In this document: in pieces, positions 25,658-34,887 of the stretch
How positions within the stretch are numbered: position 1 is the stretch's first letter
How the letters are laid out: each line of letters opens with the position of its first letter
Notes under the pieces: model-generated
Told to the model about the DNA's origin: nothing
Databases searched by the model: none
The model's input: only the letters and a program-made list of their open reading frames with translations
Made by a program: the position numbers and the translations under genes
Assembly (NCBI RefSeq): GCF_009208105.1
Contig: NZ_WFKL01000001.1
Span: 310,001 to 374,000, forward strand
From: Rouxiella sp. S1S-2
GTDB lineage: Bacteria; Pseudomonadota; Gammaproteobacteria; Enterobacterales; Enterobacteriaceae
Direction of reading: 5' to 3'
Length of the DNA: 64,000 nt

Positions 25658-27169
25658 ATGACTGATTTACTCTCCGAAACCTTTGACCCCATCCTCCCGG
25701 ACGATGCCGATGCGCCGGCTGAAACCCGTTATAACCAACTGGCAGATCAAATGGCCGAAGCTATTCGCCGGGGTACGTTGTTGCCCGGTAGCCGCCTTCC
25801 GTCCGTGAGGCGCAGCGCCGAGATGCATCAGGTCAGCATCAATACCGTGGTGGCGGCTTACCGCCGTCTGGAAGATCGCGGGTTGATTGATGCGCGGCCA
25901 CAGTCTGGTTTTTACGTCAGCAGCGCGCTGCCGGTGCTGGTGAGCAGGGTCGAGGAACATTCGCCCGCCGCCGAGCCTGCCGATGAAGTGCTGGCGCTTA
26001 TCGACAAGGTGTTCGCCGCGCAGACCAATCCCGCCTACACCAATATCTCGCTTGCCTGTCCGCAGACCAGCGATTTCTATCCCGGCGGCAAGCTGGGGCG
26101 CATTATGTCTTCACTGCTCCGCCGCCAGCCGCAGCTCATCGGTCAGTACGCGCTGCCGCCGGGAAACTTGCACCTGCGTCAGCAAATTGCCCGCCGTGCG
26201 ATGGCGTTAGGCATGATCCTTGAACCTACGGACATCACCCTGACGCACGGCTGCATGGAGGCGCTGCAGCTGGCGCTACGTGTGACGACCAAGCCCGGTG
26301 ACAGCGTGGGGTTGGAGACGCCGACCTATTTTTATCTCCTGCCGCTGCTCGCCAGTCTGGGATTAAAAGCGGTGGAAATTCCTACCGATCCTCAGGACGG
26401 CCTGTCACTCGATGCGCTTGAATTGATGCTGAGTGAAAAACGTCTCAATGCGGTCATTGCCATGCCAACGGCGCAGAATCCGATGGGGTTCACTATGCCG
26501 CTGGCGGCTAAAAAACGCCTGGCGCGCCTGATGAACGATCACCAGGTGCCGTTGATTGAAGACGGACTGTATTCGGAGATTCAGTTCGGGCCGACGCTGT
26601 CGCCGGCGGTAAAATCTTTTGATAAAAAAGGCTGGGTGCTATTTTGTACCAGCTTTACCAAGACGCTGGCGCCTGATTTTCGCATTGGTTGGATTGCCGG
26701 TGGGCGATTCGCCGAAAAACTACGCCATCTCAAAGCCGTATCTTCAATGGCGGAGTCAGCGCTGTTGTCAGAGACACTGGCGGTGTTTCTAGAGTCTGGC
26801 GGGTTTGATCATCATCTCCGCACACTGAGAAGGCGCTACGCCGCACAGGTTGATGAGGCTAAATCACTGATCTTGAGATATTTCCCTCAAGGAACCCGCG
26901 CGACGCAGCCAAAAGGGGGCTTCGTTTTCTGGGTCGATTTTCCGGCAGAAGTCGATACGGTAAAATTGTTTGACTTGCTGCTTGAAGAAAAAATCTGCAT
27001 GACGCCAGGCACGCTATACTCGCCAAGTGGCCGTTATCGCAATGCGTTGCGGCTTTCCTGCTGTTATCCGTTCAATGCGCGCTATACCGAAGCCTTGGCG
27101 AGAGTGGGGCGAAGAGCCTGCGAGATGAGTGGATTACCGCCTGGTATCGTTACACAGGCTGCCGAATAG
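25658..27169 (+). CDS. MocR-type regulator (GntR HTH fused to aminotransferase-like domain)
   Basis: A 503-residue chimera. A GntR winged HTH at about 25-90 (LLPGSRLPSVRRSAEMHQVSINTVVAAYRRLEDRGLI) is joined to a fold-type I aminotransferase-like domain with the PLP lysine at K335 (SFTKTLAPDFRIGW) and the pyridine-binding D302. It should sense PLP or an amino acid-PLP adduct. It resembles E. coli YdcR. It diverges from a LysE-type exporter and the shared promoter region has direct repeats, so the exporter is its likely target. Confidence 0.88.
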   Translation: MTDLLSETFDPILPDDADAPAETRYNQLADQMAEAIRRGTLLPGSRLPSVRRSAEMHQVSINTVVAAYRRLEDRGLIDARPQSGFYVSSALPVLVSRVEEHSPAAEPADEVLALIDKVFAAQTNPAYTNISLACPQTSDFYPGGKLGRIMSSLLRRQPQLIGQYALPPGNLHLRQQIARRAMALGMILEPTDITLTHGCMEALQLALRVTTKPGDSVGLETPTYFYLLPLLASLGLKAVEIPTDPQDGLSLDALELMLSEKRLNAVIAMPTAQNPMGFTMPLAAKKRLARLMNDHQVPLIEDGLYSEIQFGPTLSPAVKSFDKKGWVLFCTSFTKTLAPDFRIGWIAGGRFAEKLRHLKAVSSMAESALLSETLAVFLESGGFDHHLRTLRRRYAAQVDEAKSLILRYFPQGTRATQPKGGFVFWVDFPAEVDTVKLFDLLLEEKICMTPGTLYSPSGRYRNALRLSCCYPFNARYTEALARVGRRACEMSGLPPGIVTQAAE

Positions 27170-27259
27170 CCTACTTCCTGTTACACTACGGGCTGAATTT
27201 AATTTTTCGCCGTCCTGCCCCGCAATATCGCGGCGCCTGATGGCATATGGGTTAGCGAA

Positions 27260-27619
27260 ATGATCGAAAAAGAAAAAGCAGAGATTAAGCGTCTGAGCGA
27301 TATGCTCGACGCCCTGAATCACAAAGATGCTACCGTTATTCAGCAAGGCGTTACCGAGCTGATTGACCAGCATATGAAAGAAAAAGAGAAATTGGCCGCT
27401 GAAATCGAGCGTCTGCGCGGTGTGCGTGAAGTGAAGCTGAGCGCAGAAGCGCAAAAGCTTTCAAAAATGTTCAGCCGTGAAATTACCAAGAAAGAGCAGG
27501 CCGATATGGGCACGCTAAAGAAAGCGGTTCGCGGTATCGTGGTGGTACACCCGATGACTGCGCTTGGCCGCGAAATGGGTCTTAAAGCGGTAACGGGTTT
27601 CTCGAAAAAAGAGTTCTGA
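27260..27619 (+). CDS. yibL: YibL family ribosome-associated protein (DUF2810)
   Basis: A 119-residue protein closely matching E. coli YibL (120 aa), with an N-terminal coiled coil ([15 protein letters not shown]...[15 protein letters not shown]) and a conserved basic C-terminal part ending [21 protein letters not shown]. YibL has been reported to co-purify with ribosomes. It is followed by a strong bidirectional terminator shared with sodA. Confidence 0.93.
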   Translation: MIEKEKAEIKRLSDMLDALNHKDATVIQQGVTELIDQHMKEKEKLAAEIERLRGVREVKLSAEAQKLSKMFSREITKKEQADMGTLKKAVRGIVVVHPMTALGREMGLKAVTGFSKKEF

Positions 27620-27636
27620 TCCAACCTTTAGACATT

Positions 27637-27672
27637 AAAAAAACCGACGAAGTCAGCTTCGTCGGTTTTTTA
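27637..27672. terminator. Bidirectional terminator between yibL and sodA
   Basis: AAAAACCGACGAAG/CTTCGTCGGTTTTT with a TCAG loop, A-run on one side and T-run on the other, between convergent genes. Confidence 0.9.
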
Positions 27673-27719
27673 TTGGATCTTTTGCGGATTTTATCAGAGA
27701 CAAAATCCGCAAACGGCCA

Positions 27720-28340
27720 TTACTTCGCAGCTGCGAAGTTTGCTGCCGCCACGTCCCAGTCGATTACATCCCAGAATGCTTTGATGTAGTCAGGGCGTTT
27801 GTTCTGATATTTCAGGTAGTAAGCGTGTTCCCAAACGTCCAGGCCCGCGATTGGTGTGCCTGAAACGCCAGAAACAGCTTCGCCCATCAATGGGCTGTCC
27901 TGGTTAGCAGTAGAAACTACTGCCAGTTTGCCGTCTTTTTTGACCAGCCACGCCCAGCCAGAACCAAAACGCGTGGTTGCCGCTTTTTCAAAGGCTTCTT
28001 TGAAAGCTTCAACGCTGCCGAAATCACTTTCGATAGCGGCTTTCAGTTCGCCCTGCAGGGTGGTGCCTTTTTTCAGGCCTTTCCAGAAGAAGCTGTGGTT
28101 AGCGTGGCCGCCGGCGTTGTTACGCAGGGCAACTTTCTTGTCAGCAGGCACTTTATCGAGGTTGGCAATCAGCTCTTCAACAGACAGTTTTGCCAGCTCT
28201 GGCAGGCTTTCCAGCGCCGCGTTGGCGTTGTTTACGTAGGCCTGGTGGTGTTTGCTGTGATGGATTTCCATCGTTTCTTTGTCGAAGTGCGGCTCAAGTG
28301 CATCGTACGCGTAAGGCAGGGATGGTAGTGAATAACTCAT
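27720..28340 (-). CDS. sodA: Superoxide dismutase [Mn]
   Basis: A 206-residue Mn-SOD, equal to E. coli SodA in length and start ([20 protein letters not shown]). Metal ligands are H27, H82, D168 (in LDVWEHAYY) and H172. It converts superoxide to oxygen and peroxide in the cytoplasm. Upstream in-frame ATGs (five codons) exist, but the family start is preferred. A Fur box overlaps the promoter, so iron-replete repression like that of E. coli is expected. Confidence 0.97.
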   Translation of the reverse strand: MSYSLPSLPYAYDALEPHFDKETMEIHHSKHHQAYVNNANAALESLPELAKLSVEELIANLDKVPADKKVALRNNAGGHANHSFFWKGLKKGTTLQGELKAAIESDFGSVEAFKEAFEKAATTRFGSGWAWLVKKDGKLAVVSTANQDSPLMGEAVSGVSGTPIAGLDVWEHAYYLKYQNKRPDYIKAFWDVIDWDVAAANFAAAK

Positions 28341-28405
28341 GTTCATCAGCTCCATTATTGTTGGGCAGTGCAGAGTAATATGAGCACCGCGTAATCAGTC
28401 GGATC

Positions 28406-28441
28406 ATTATAGTTAATAAATTGATATTGAAAATGATTATC
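28406..28441 (-). promoter_or_regulatory. sodA promoter with Fur box
   Basis: On the minus strand GATAATCATTTTCAATATC (28441-28423) matches 15 of 19 positions of the Fur consensus and overlaps the -35 region. TATAAT is at 28411-28406, giving a 66-nt region up to the sodA start. Confidence 0.75.
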
Positions 28442-28612
28442 TATGCTCCGCACTTTGTGTGGGTATTATGCGGCCCGCGTTATCCGTGGCTTAGAGCAAG
28501 TTAAACTATTCAAAAGGGAAATTCGTCTAAGGACCAATGCCCCAATCGGCGATGAATCAGCCCTAAATTAACCACAAAGTTATTGCCGTTGTGTGGCAGG
28601 GAAAGCTTAATT

Positions 28613-29443
28613 TTACTCAACCAATCGCTGAGGATGACTATAAACCGTGGCTCGTCCCGTTTTGCTGAAGCCCACCAGTGTTAAATTACAGCGTTCGGCG
28701 ACGTCAACCGCCAGTGAGGTCGCCGCCGAAACGGCGAACAGGATTTCGATGCCGCACATGGCGGTTTTCTGCACCATTTCATAGCTGGCACGACTGGAAA
28801 CCAGCGCCGCACCGGCCTGCCAATGCGGCTGCCGCGCCTTGATGCCGAGCATTTTATCCAACGCCACGTGACGTCCTACGTCTTCACAGCCACCGAGTAA
28901 CTCACCTTGCGTACTGATCCAGGCGGCGGCGTGAGTACAGCCAGTCAGTTGGCCAATAGGTTGCACCGAGTTCAACTGCGTCAGCGCACGGTCGAGATGA
29001 TTGAGCGAAAAAGTCTGCGTAAAGGGCAGCGGAGCCAGCGGGCGGAACAAATCGCCAAGCTGTTCTATGCCGCAAACGCCGCAGCCGGTTCGACCGGCCA
29101 TCGCCCTGCGTCGTTCTTTTAAACCGGCAAAACGTCGGCTCGACAGCTCGATATTGACCTCAATTCCGTTACAGTTGGGCGCCGCGTCGAGGCCATAAAT
29201 GTCGCTCACTGACTCAATAATGCCCTCTGAGAGTGAAAAGCCCACCGCAAACGCCTCCAGGTCTTTCGGCGATGCCATCATAACGACGTGTGAAATTCCG
29301 TTATAAACCAAGGCTATTGGAACTTCTTCCGCCACCCAATCCGGCTGGCTTTCGTCCAGGCGGCGGCGCTGAATCACCTGGCGCTGCTGGAGGCCAATCT
29401 GGTTTTCCTGCTCGGATAAAGGGGAATTAAGTGGGCTATTCAA
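28613..29443 (-). CDS. fdhD: Formate dehydrogenase accessory sulfurtransferase FdhD
   Basis: About 276 residues. The two catalytic-loop cysteines lie in [10 protein letters not shown] and the family segments [22 protein letters not shown] and [14 protein letters not shown] are all present. FdhD carries sulfur from IscS to the molybdenum cofactor of formate dehydrogenases. No ATG lies near the N-terminus: TTG at 29443 gives the family length (E. coli 277) and has GGA nine bases upstream, while GTG at 29485 and TTG at 29521 are possible longer starts. It runs leftward toward sodA but sodA has its own promoter. Confidence 0.92.
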   Translation of the reverse strand: MNSPLNSPLSEQENQIGLQQRQVIQRRRLDESQPDWVAEEVPIALVYNGISHVVMMASPKDLEAFAVGFSLSEGIIESVSDIYGLDAAPNCNGIEVNIELSSRRFAGLKERRRAMAGRTGCGVCGIEQLGDLFRPLAPLPFTQTFSLNHLDRALTQLNSVQPIGQLTGCTHAAAWISTQGELLGGCEDVGRHVALDKMLGIKARQPHWQAGAALVSSRASYEMVQKTAMCGIEILFAVSAATSLAVDVAERCNLTLVGFSKTGRATVYSHPQRLVE

Positions 29444-29619
29444 GGTATTTTTCCGTTTACGTAATATTCGATTCTGACTGTTCACTAGCGTAGACCTAAC
29501 CCTGTTGAAATTGAATCTCAATCTGTGCGAATGGCTGGTAAAAGTCTTCCCGACTGCTAATTTTAAGGAGGGTGGACGGCTTTTTTACAGCTTTCCCGGA
29601 CTTTGATAAGGAGGGTTTA

Positions 29620-30228
29620 ATGAAGTTGATCGGCAGCTATACCAGTCCTTATGTGCGCAAAATTTCGGTGATGCTGATTGAGAAAGGAATTTCGTTTGAA
29701 TTCATCAACGATCCGCCGACCTCGGAGGGCAGTAAAGTCACGAGTTTCAATCCATTGGGAAAAGTGCCAGCGCTGGTTACCGACGAAGGCGAGGTGTTTT
29801 ATGATTCACCCATTATTGTGCAATATGTTGAGTTAATGGGGGTTTCTCCGACGTTACTGCCATGGGAGCCGCTGGACGCGCTGCGGGTGAAACAAGTAGA
29901 AGCGCTGGCCGACGGGGTGACAGATGCTGCCGTCGCGCTGGTATTGGAAAACCGACGCGATGCGGCGCATAGAAACGAAGAGTGGATTATTCGCCAGCGA
30001 GGTAAGGTGCTGCGCGGCCTTGATCAATTAGAAATGTATGCCCGTGAGCGCAAATGGCTCAACGGTGAAAGCCTTAACGTCGCCGACATCAGCGTAGCCT
30101 GCACGTTGGGTTATCTTAACTTTAGGCGTATTGCGCCGGGGTGGTGCGTAGAGCGCCCGACGCTAATAAAACTGGTAGAGCGACTTTTTCAGCGCGAAAG
30201 CTTCGCCCGAACTGCACCACCTCAATAG
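29620..30228 (+). CDS. yibF: Glutathione S-transferase-like protein YibF
   Basis: A 202-residue GST resembling E. coli YibF, of the same length. The N-terminal thioredoxin-like domain has the glutathione-site segments SYTSPYVRK and NPLGKVPAL and DSPIIVQY; the C-terminal helical domain ends in LNFRRIAPGWCVERP. The ATG at 29620 has AAGGAGGG upstream; an earlier in-frame ATG at 29572 lacks one. The physiological substrate is unknown. Confidence 0.93.
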   Translation: MKLIGSYTSPYVRKISVMLIEKGISFEFINDPPTSEGSKVTSFNPLGKVPALVTDEGEVFYDSPIIVQYVELMGVSPTLLPWEPLDALRVKQVEALADGVTDAAVALVLENRRDAAHRNEEWIIRQRGKVLRGLDQLEMYARERKWLNGESLNVADISVACTLGYLNFRRIAPGWCVERPTLIKLVERLFQRESFARTAPPQ

Positions 30229-30235
30229 CTTTAGC

Positions 30236-30265
30236 CCCTTTCCCCACTTTTTAGTGGGGAAAGGG
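30236..30265. terminator. Hairpin between convergent yibF and mdfA
   Basis: CCCTTTCCCCACT/AGTGGGGAAAGGG is a 13-bp perfect stem with TTTT loop but no T tail on either strand. Confidence 0.55.
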
Positions 30266-30289
30266 TGGGAGGGTGGAGCCATCGGTTCA

Positions 30290-31531
30290 TTACGCCGCTG
30301 CACCTTCCACCACAGGCTTACGATGGCGAATAAACACCGTGACCAGCGACAGCCAAAGCAGGCCGCTTATTAGATTGAACAGGTTAAACATCCCGCTTCC
30401 ACCGCTGAGATAAGCCACCTTTGCCAGCTCGATGCCAAGGGTAAATACCAGCATGCTGATCATTCCCATCGCGGCCGAAACCGTGCCTTTACTCATGTCG
30501 CTTGAGAACAGTGTCAGGCGATATAAGCCGGCGTTGGCGATACCGATGCCAAAGGCATACAGGCTGAGACCCGCCGCCATCCACAGGTAGGCGTGTCCGG
30601 ACAGGAAAGTCGCTAAGGCGGCGACCAGCAGACCTAACACCATCGGTGCTGCGCCAAGCTTAATCAGGCTTTCAACGCTGCGTTTGCCGGTTAATTTTGC
30701 CAACGTCAGGTTACCCAAGATAAGTGCGCCAAATACCGGCACCTGCAGCAGCCCGTAATCAAACGCCGAAAGGCCTTCACCGCTGATAAGTATCACCGGA
30801 GATTGTGCAATCCACGCCAGCAGTGGCAGGCTGGCAAAACCAATCGCCAGTGAACCGCAGATAAACGGCCGGTTCTTCAGCACAATTTTGTAATCGTGAA
30901 GCAGGCTTTTTACTGAAAACTGCTCGCCAATACGTGACGCCGTTTCCGGCATGGCTTTATTCAGGCCCCAAAAAGCAATGCTTGCCAGCAGCGCGAAAAT
31001 CACAAACATTACCTGCCAAGGCGCGAATTGAATCATTGCCGCACCGGCCAGCGGCCCGAGCAGCGGGGCTGCCAGCGCCACGTTGGCCATCAGCGCGGTG
31101 ATACGAATGCACACGGACTCTTCGAAAGACTCCTGTATGGTCGCGTAACCTACTGCACCGATAAAGCATAGGCTGATACCCTGAAAGAAGCGGATTGCCA
31201 TAAATTGTTCTATTGTTTGGGCGAATAGAATAGCCAAACAGCTGAGGACGAAAAATGCCACGCCGGCTAGCATCACTGGACGACGGCCACGGCGGTCTGA
31301 CAACGGGCCAAGCAGCCATTGCAGGAACATACCGCCAGCCAAATAGGCGGTCATTGAGGTCGGCACCCACTCTTCGCTGGCGTTAAAGTTGGCAACTACC
31401 GCCAACATGCCGGGTTGAATCATATCGTTAGCGATATAAGTCGCGAATTCAAACAGCACCATACACAGAGGAAACAGAAGCGCCTGCCGACCCAGAAGGG
31501 ACGCAGTATTCGGAGAATTATGCATAATCAT
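30290..31531 (-). CDS. mdfA: MFS multidrug efflux transporter MdfA
   Basis: A 413-residue twelve-helix MFS antiporter closely matching E. coli MdfA (410). The membrane-embedded charges needed for drug/proton exchange are present as E28 and D36 in [16 protein letters not shown], and the MFS motif [14 protein letters not shown] is intact. It exports lipophilic cations and some neutral drugs and helps in alkali tolerance. Starting at the second Met (31525) would restore E. coli numbering E26/D34; no ribosome site decides. It diverges from wecH. Confidence 0.95.
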   Translation of the reverse strand: MIMHNSPNTASLLGRQALLFPLCMVLFEFATYIANDMIQPGMLAVVANFNASEEWVPTSMTAYLAGGMFLQWLLGPLSDRRGRRPVMLAGVAFFVLSCLAILFAQTIEQFMAIRFFQGISLCFIGAVGYATIQESFEESVCIRITALMANVALAAPLLGPLAGAAMIQFAPWQVMFVIFALLASIAFWGLNKAMPETASRIGEQFSVKSLLHDYKIVLKNRPFICGSLAIGFASLPLLAWIAQSPVILISGEGLSAFDYGLLQVPVFGALILGNLTLAKLTGKRSVESLIKLGAAPMVLGLLVAALATFLSGHAYLWMAAGLSLYAFGIGIANAGLYRLTLFSSDMSKGTVSAAMGMISMLVFTLGIELAKVAYLSGGSGMFNLFNLISGLLWLSLVTVFIRHRKPVVEGAAA

Positions 31532-31772
31532 TTCACATAAAAAAGTGCTAATTTACTGATTATTAGCAAGAAAAAGGGAACTATCCGGGCGGGTAACGCA
31601 AGCGGAGTCAGTAATAGCGCACATTCTGCCGATTTTATGAGCAAATGGCAACGATCTTTCTGTTGTTAAGCACATTATGAGAGTGATTGTTTAACGGCAT
31701 AGAAATTAAATAGTCGATTAAGCTGCCAGAAGCAGCCATTAAATCAAAAAATATGTGAGGAAAAGGGGCGAG

Positions 31773-32768
31773 ATGAGCCAAAAAATAGGCTGGGTAGATA
31801 ACCTGCGCGCCATCGCCTGCATCATGGTGGTCATTATTCACGCCACCAGCGTTCAGGTGGTTAATTTCAGCGCCATTGGAACCACAACTTGGTGGATAGC
31901 CAATCTGCTTGATTCAGCCGCACGGCCTTCTGTACCGCTATTTTTCATGATCTCCGGTTTCCTGTTCTGGGGAGAGAAAAGTGCTCAAACACGGCATTTT
32001 ATACGTATTGGCCTGTGCCTGACTTTTTATAGCGCCGTGTCGTTACTTTACATCCTGATGATGACAAAAATAGGTTTTTGGCCGTCATTGCGCCATATTC
32101 TGCAAAAACCGGTGTTTTACCATCTTTGGTTTTTCTATGCGCTGGGTTTGATTTACCTGCTTTCGCCATTTATTCAGATTAAAAAATCTCCTCCGCAAAG
32201 CCTGTTGGTCGTGGCATTGGTTTTGGGAGTGTTTGCAAACCCGCAACTTCCAGCGCTGAACTGGCAAGGTTTTCATCTGCTGCCGCTTAATTTGTATATT
32301 AGCGGCGATGCTTTTTATTACCTGCTGTATGCGTTGTTTGGCCGCGCATTGGGGTCGTTGGAGCTGGGAAGGCGCTGGCACGGCTGGGCGGCGGGGGCGA
32401 TATTCCTGGCAAGCAGCGTAATGATTGCGATCGGCACTCAGCGCCAGTCACTGATAAATCAAAACTTCGCAGACACCTTTTACACCTACTGCGGGCCGCT
32501 GGTGTTTATCTCGGCCCTCTCACTGTTTGTATGGGCAAAAAAGACACTCGCGCATTGCTCATCGCGTTTTTTAGCCCTGATTTCCCAACATTCTCTGGCA
32601 ATTTATGGTTTTCATGCGCTGATCATCATTGCCCTGCGCGGCCAACATCTCGACTTCCCACAGCACCCCTTGCTGAATATCGCTTACCTGTTCACCTGGG
32701 GTCTGGGAGGCGGACTATTGCTAGCGCTTGTGCTCAGCCGCATTGATCGCAGGCGTTGGGTGAGTTGA
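31773..32768 (+). CDS. wecH: O-acetyltransferase WecH (acyltransferase 3 family)
   Basis: A 331-residue polytopic acyltransferase-3 protein of the same length as E. coli WecH (YiaH), sharing WxDNLRxIACxMVVxIHxT, the catalytic-type histidine in VVIIHATS, SVPLFFMISGFLFWGE and ISQHSLAIYGFHALII. WecH acetylates GlcNAc residues of enterobacterial common antigen. The ATG at 31773 follows AAAAGGGG; an upstream in-frame start at 31755 adds six residues. Its stop is 3 bp from the convergent regulator gene. Confidence 0.92.
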   Translation: MSQKIGWVDNLRAIACIMVVIIHATSVQVVNFSAIGTTTWWIANLLDSAARPSVPLFFMISGFLFWGEKSAQTRHFIRIGLCLTFYSAVSLLYILMMTKIGFWPSLRHILQKPVFYHLWFFYALGLIYLLSPFIQIKKSPPQSLLVVALVLGVFANPQLPALNWQGFHLLPLNLYISGDAFYYLLYALFGRALGSLELGRRWHGWAAGAIFLASSVMIAIGTQRQSLINQNFADTFYTYCGPLVFISALSLFVWAKKTLAHCSSRFLALISQHSLAIYGFHALIIIALRGQHLDFPQHPLLNIAYLFTWGLGGGLLLALVLSRIDRRRWVS

Positions 32769-32770
32769 AC

Positions 32771-33691
32771 CTACTGCGGCTGCCAACGTAGCAATGCTCT
32801 GCGCAGCTGTCGGCCGGAAGAAAATCCGGCGGCAAGAGCGGCTTTCTCCTGACCCAACCCTTGCTGGATGCGCTGTTTTGCTACCGCGATGCGCAGCTGT
32901 TCGTGATAGTCGCGCACACTGATACCTAGATGTTGGCGGAACAGGCGCGTCAGGTGCCTGCCGCTGATGTGCGCTTTGGCGGCCACGTCTTCAACCTGCC
33001 AGTCGGATTCAGGGTCGGCAGAAATGACGTTTTGCGCGCGATGAACAGCGGGATGAAGATGATTGCGATGCTGTAGCCACGGAGATAGCTGAGGGTCTTC
33101 ACCACCGCGCCGAAAATAGACCACCATTTCCCGCGCGACGTCCAGCGCCGCCTGCGGCCCAAGGTGTTGAGCAATTAAATACAGCGCCAAATCGATCCCC
33201 GCCGTAATGCCTGCGCTGGTTAAAATATGTCTGTCTTCCACAAAAATACGGTTGTCCTTCACCAGCGCGGCCGGCACTCGCGCACGCAGACGGGCGATAA
33301 CGTCGTGGTGAGAGGTGCACTGATAGCCGTCGAGTAGCCCGGCCATTCCCGCCAGCAAACTGCCCGAGCAGATGCATACCAGTTGCAGGCGGCCCAGCTC
33401 AATAGACTCTTTTTGCGCGCTAAGCCATTCGCGGACCTCCTGCGCCGGGGGCGTATCAAACTGGGTTTGCGAGTTGTTTACGCCTGGTACCACAACAATG
33501 CTGCCGTCGGGCAATTGCTGCGGTAACGGAGCAAGACGGCTGACCACCAGTCCGGTCGTCAGCTCAACTTCAACCAGAGGGCTGATGTAATGCAGTCTGA
33601 ACTGACCGCTCAGGCGCAGCGCCTCGGCTGGACCGGTAAGGTCCAGCGCCAGTGCGCCGGGCAGTGTCACAAAGAAAACATCGCGCTGCAT
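32771..33691 (-). CDS. GlxA-family transcriptional regulator (DJ-1/PfpI domain plus AraC-type HTH)
   Basis: A 306-residue regulator with an N-terminal DJ-1/PfpI domain (LDLTGPAEALRLSG; CICSGSLLAGMAGLLDG; SAGITAGIDLALYLIA) and a C-terminal AraC HTH (VEDVAAKAHISGRHLTRLFRQHLGI). GGAG lies before the ATG. It starts 1 bp after the stop of the cysteine hydrolase gene, so both are co-transcribed, and it probably autoregulates that pair. It is a paralogue of the regulator at 2000-2947 in domain layout but not a near-identical copy. The ligand is unknown. Confidence 0.85.
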   Translation of the reverse strand: MQRDVFFVTLPGALALDLTGPAEALRLSGQFRLHYISPLVEVELTTGLVVSRLAPLPQQLPDGSIVVVPGVNNSQTQFDTPPAQEVREWLSAQKESIELGRLQLVCICSGSLLAGMAGLLDGYQCTSHHDVIARLRARVPAALVKDNRIFVEDRHILTSAGITAGIDLALYLIAQHLGPQAALDVAREMVVYFRRGGEDPQLSPWLQHRNHLHPAVHRAQNVISADPESDWQVEDVAAKAHISGRHLTRLFRQHLGISVRDYHEQLRIAVAKQRIQQGLGQEKAALAAGFSSGRQLRRALLRWQPQ

Positions 33692-33692
33692 A

Positions 33693-34721
33693 TCACTCCA
33701 GATTGATAGTAAGGTGCTGTTTCATATAGGCTTCGATATCCGGCTTGGGCTGCAATAGGGTGGCGACAAACGCGTCGCGCTCGAAGGCCATCACCTGCAT
33801 GTCCCAGACGCAGAAGGATTCAGTTAATGCCTCGCGCCACTCACCCTGCTCGGTGACCCAGATTTTCATCCGCAGCTCGTTTTCATTGTCCCACCAACCG
33901 ACTACCAGGTAGTCCATGGTTTTGCCGCGATGCTCCAGCATCCAGCCTACGCCCGGTCGGTCAGCAGTCGTGGCCCGCGGTGGTAACCAACTGGCGACGC
34001 GAGAATAGGCGCGTTCGAAAATATCGGCCGGTGAGGTGGTCCCCGAAAACTCGATGCCGTAGCGCTTAAGCTGCCAGCCACTGAATTTCCAGGCGCTGAG
34101 CGGCTCAATTTTGCGTGCCAGATACGGTTTTGGCAGCCATGCTTTCGACGGGGCCGGTTCCTGCGGTTGTGCCGCAAGACTGTCCAATTTAGCCAGTGCG
34201 CCGTCAACGTCGGTAATGGTGGCAAAGCGGTCTGCCAACACGAGCTCAGTGCGAAGTTTTATCTCCTCGGCGCTGAGCGTTTGTCCTGAAGAATGGGTCA
34301 TCGGAAACGTTAGCGTAGCCTCGGTGACGAAGGTGACGTCAAAGCCAAGGTCCGAGGCTACGCGGGTGGTGGTTTCGCAGCACTGTTCGGTACGCATCCC
34401 GCTGATAATCAGATGGTTAATGTTACGCTCGCGCAGCCAAAGGTCGAGGCCAGATTCGGTTAGCGCATTGTGAACATGCTTGTAGATGCGCACCTGCGGC
34501 TCGTGGCTCAGAAATGACATTGGGGTCACCAGGCCTGACTCGAGCGCAAATACCCCCTGACTGACGTGAAAAATATCGATCAGCGGCACGTTGCGGCTTT
34601 GGCAGCCGTCGATCAGTCGCGATATTGCCCTTTTGAAATCTGGGAAATGATCGTCCTGCCAGAAATCTTTTTGTTCAAAAGAACGCTGTACGTCAATTAT
34701 CAATAATGCGCTATGAGACAT
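33693..34721 (-). CDS. Isochorismatase-fold cysteine hydrolase with extra C-terminal domain
   Basis: A 342-residue protein. Residues 1-190 form an isochorismatase-like cysteine hydrolase with the triad D10 (LLIIDVQ), K81 (IYKHVHNAL) and C114 (GMRTEQCCETTTR). Residues about 215-342 form a second domain rich in Trp and acidic residues (AWKFSGWQLKRYGIEF; MDYLVVGWWDNENELRMKIWV) that I do not recognise; plain family members stop near 190-230. Such enzymes hydrolyse amides such as nicotinamide or ureidoacrylate; the substrate here is unknown. GAGGAGG lies before the ATG at 34721; the frame extends upstream without a better start. It is co-transcribed with a GlxA-type regulator. Confidence 0.75.
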   Translation of the reverse strand: MSHSALLIIDVQRSFEQKDFWQDDHFPDFKRAISRLIDGCQSRNVPLIDIFHVSQGVFALESGLVTPMSFLSHEPQVRIYKHVHNALTESGLDLWLRERNINHLIISGMRTEQCCETTTRVASDLGFDVTFVTEATLTFPMTHSSGQTLSAEEIKLRTELVLADRFATITDVDGALAKLDSLAAQPQEPAPSKAWLPKPYLARKIEPLSAWKFSGWQLKRYGIEFSGTTSPADIFERAYSRVASWLPPRATTADRPGVGWMLEHRGKTMDYLVVGWWDNENELRMKIWVTEQGEWREALTESFCVWDMQVMAFERDAFVATLLQPKPDIEAYMKQHLTINLE

Positions 34722-34887
34722 TTTCAGACCTCCTCTATTTAATATAACGCCATATTGCGCGCTGTATAGCGAGAGAAGAAGGCCAAAAACGGACATGATG
34801 ATGACAGAGGGGGACGACCTTGAGACGGTGAGCGGCAGCCGGATAAAGCGGCCGCCGAGCATTCACAATATTGCGGCGGGAAACGGC

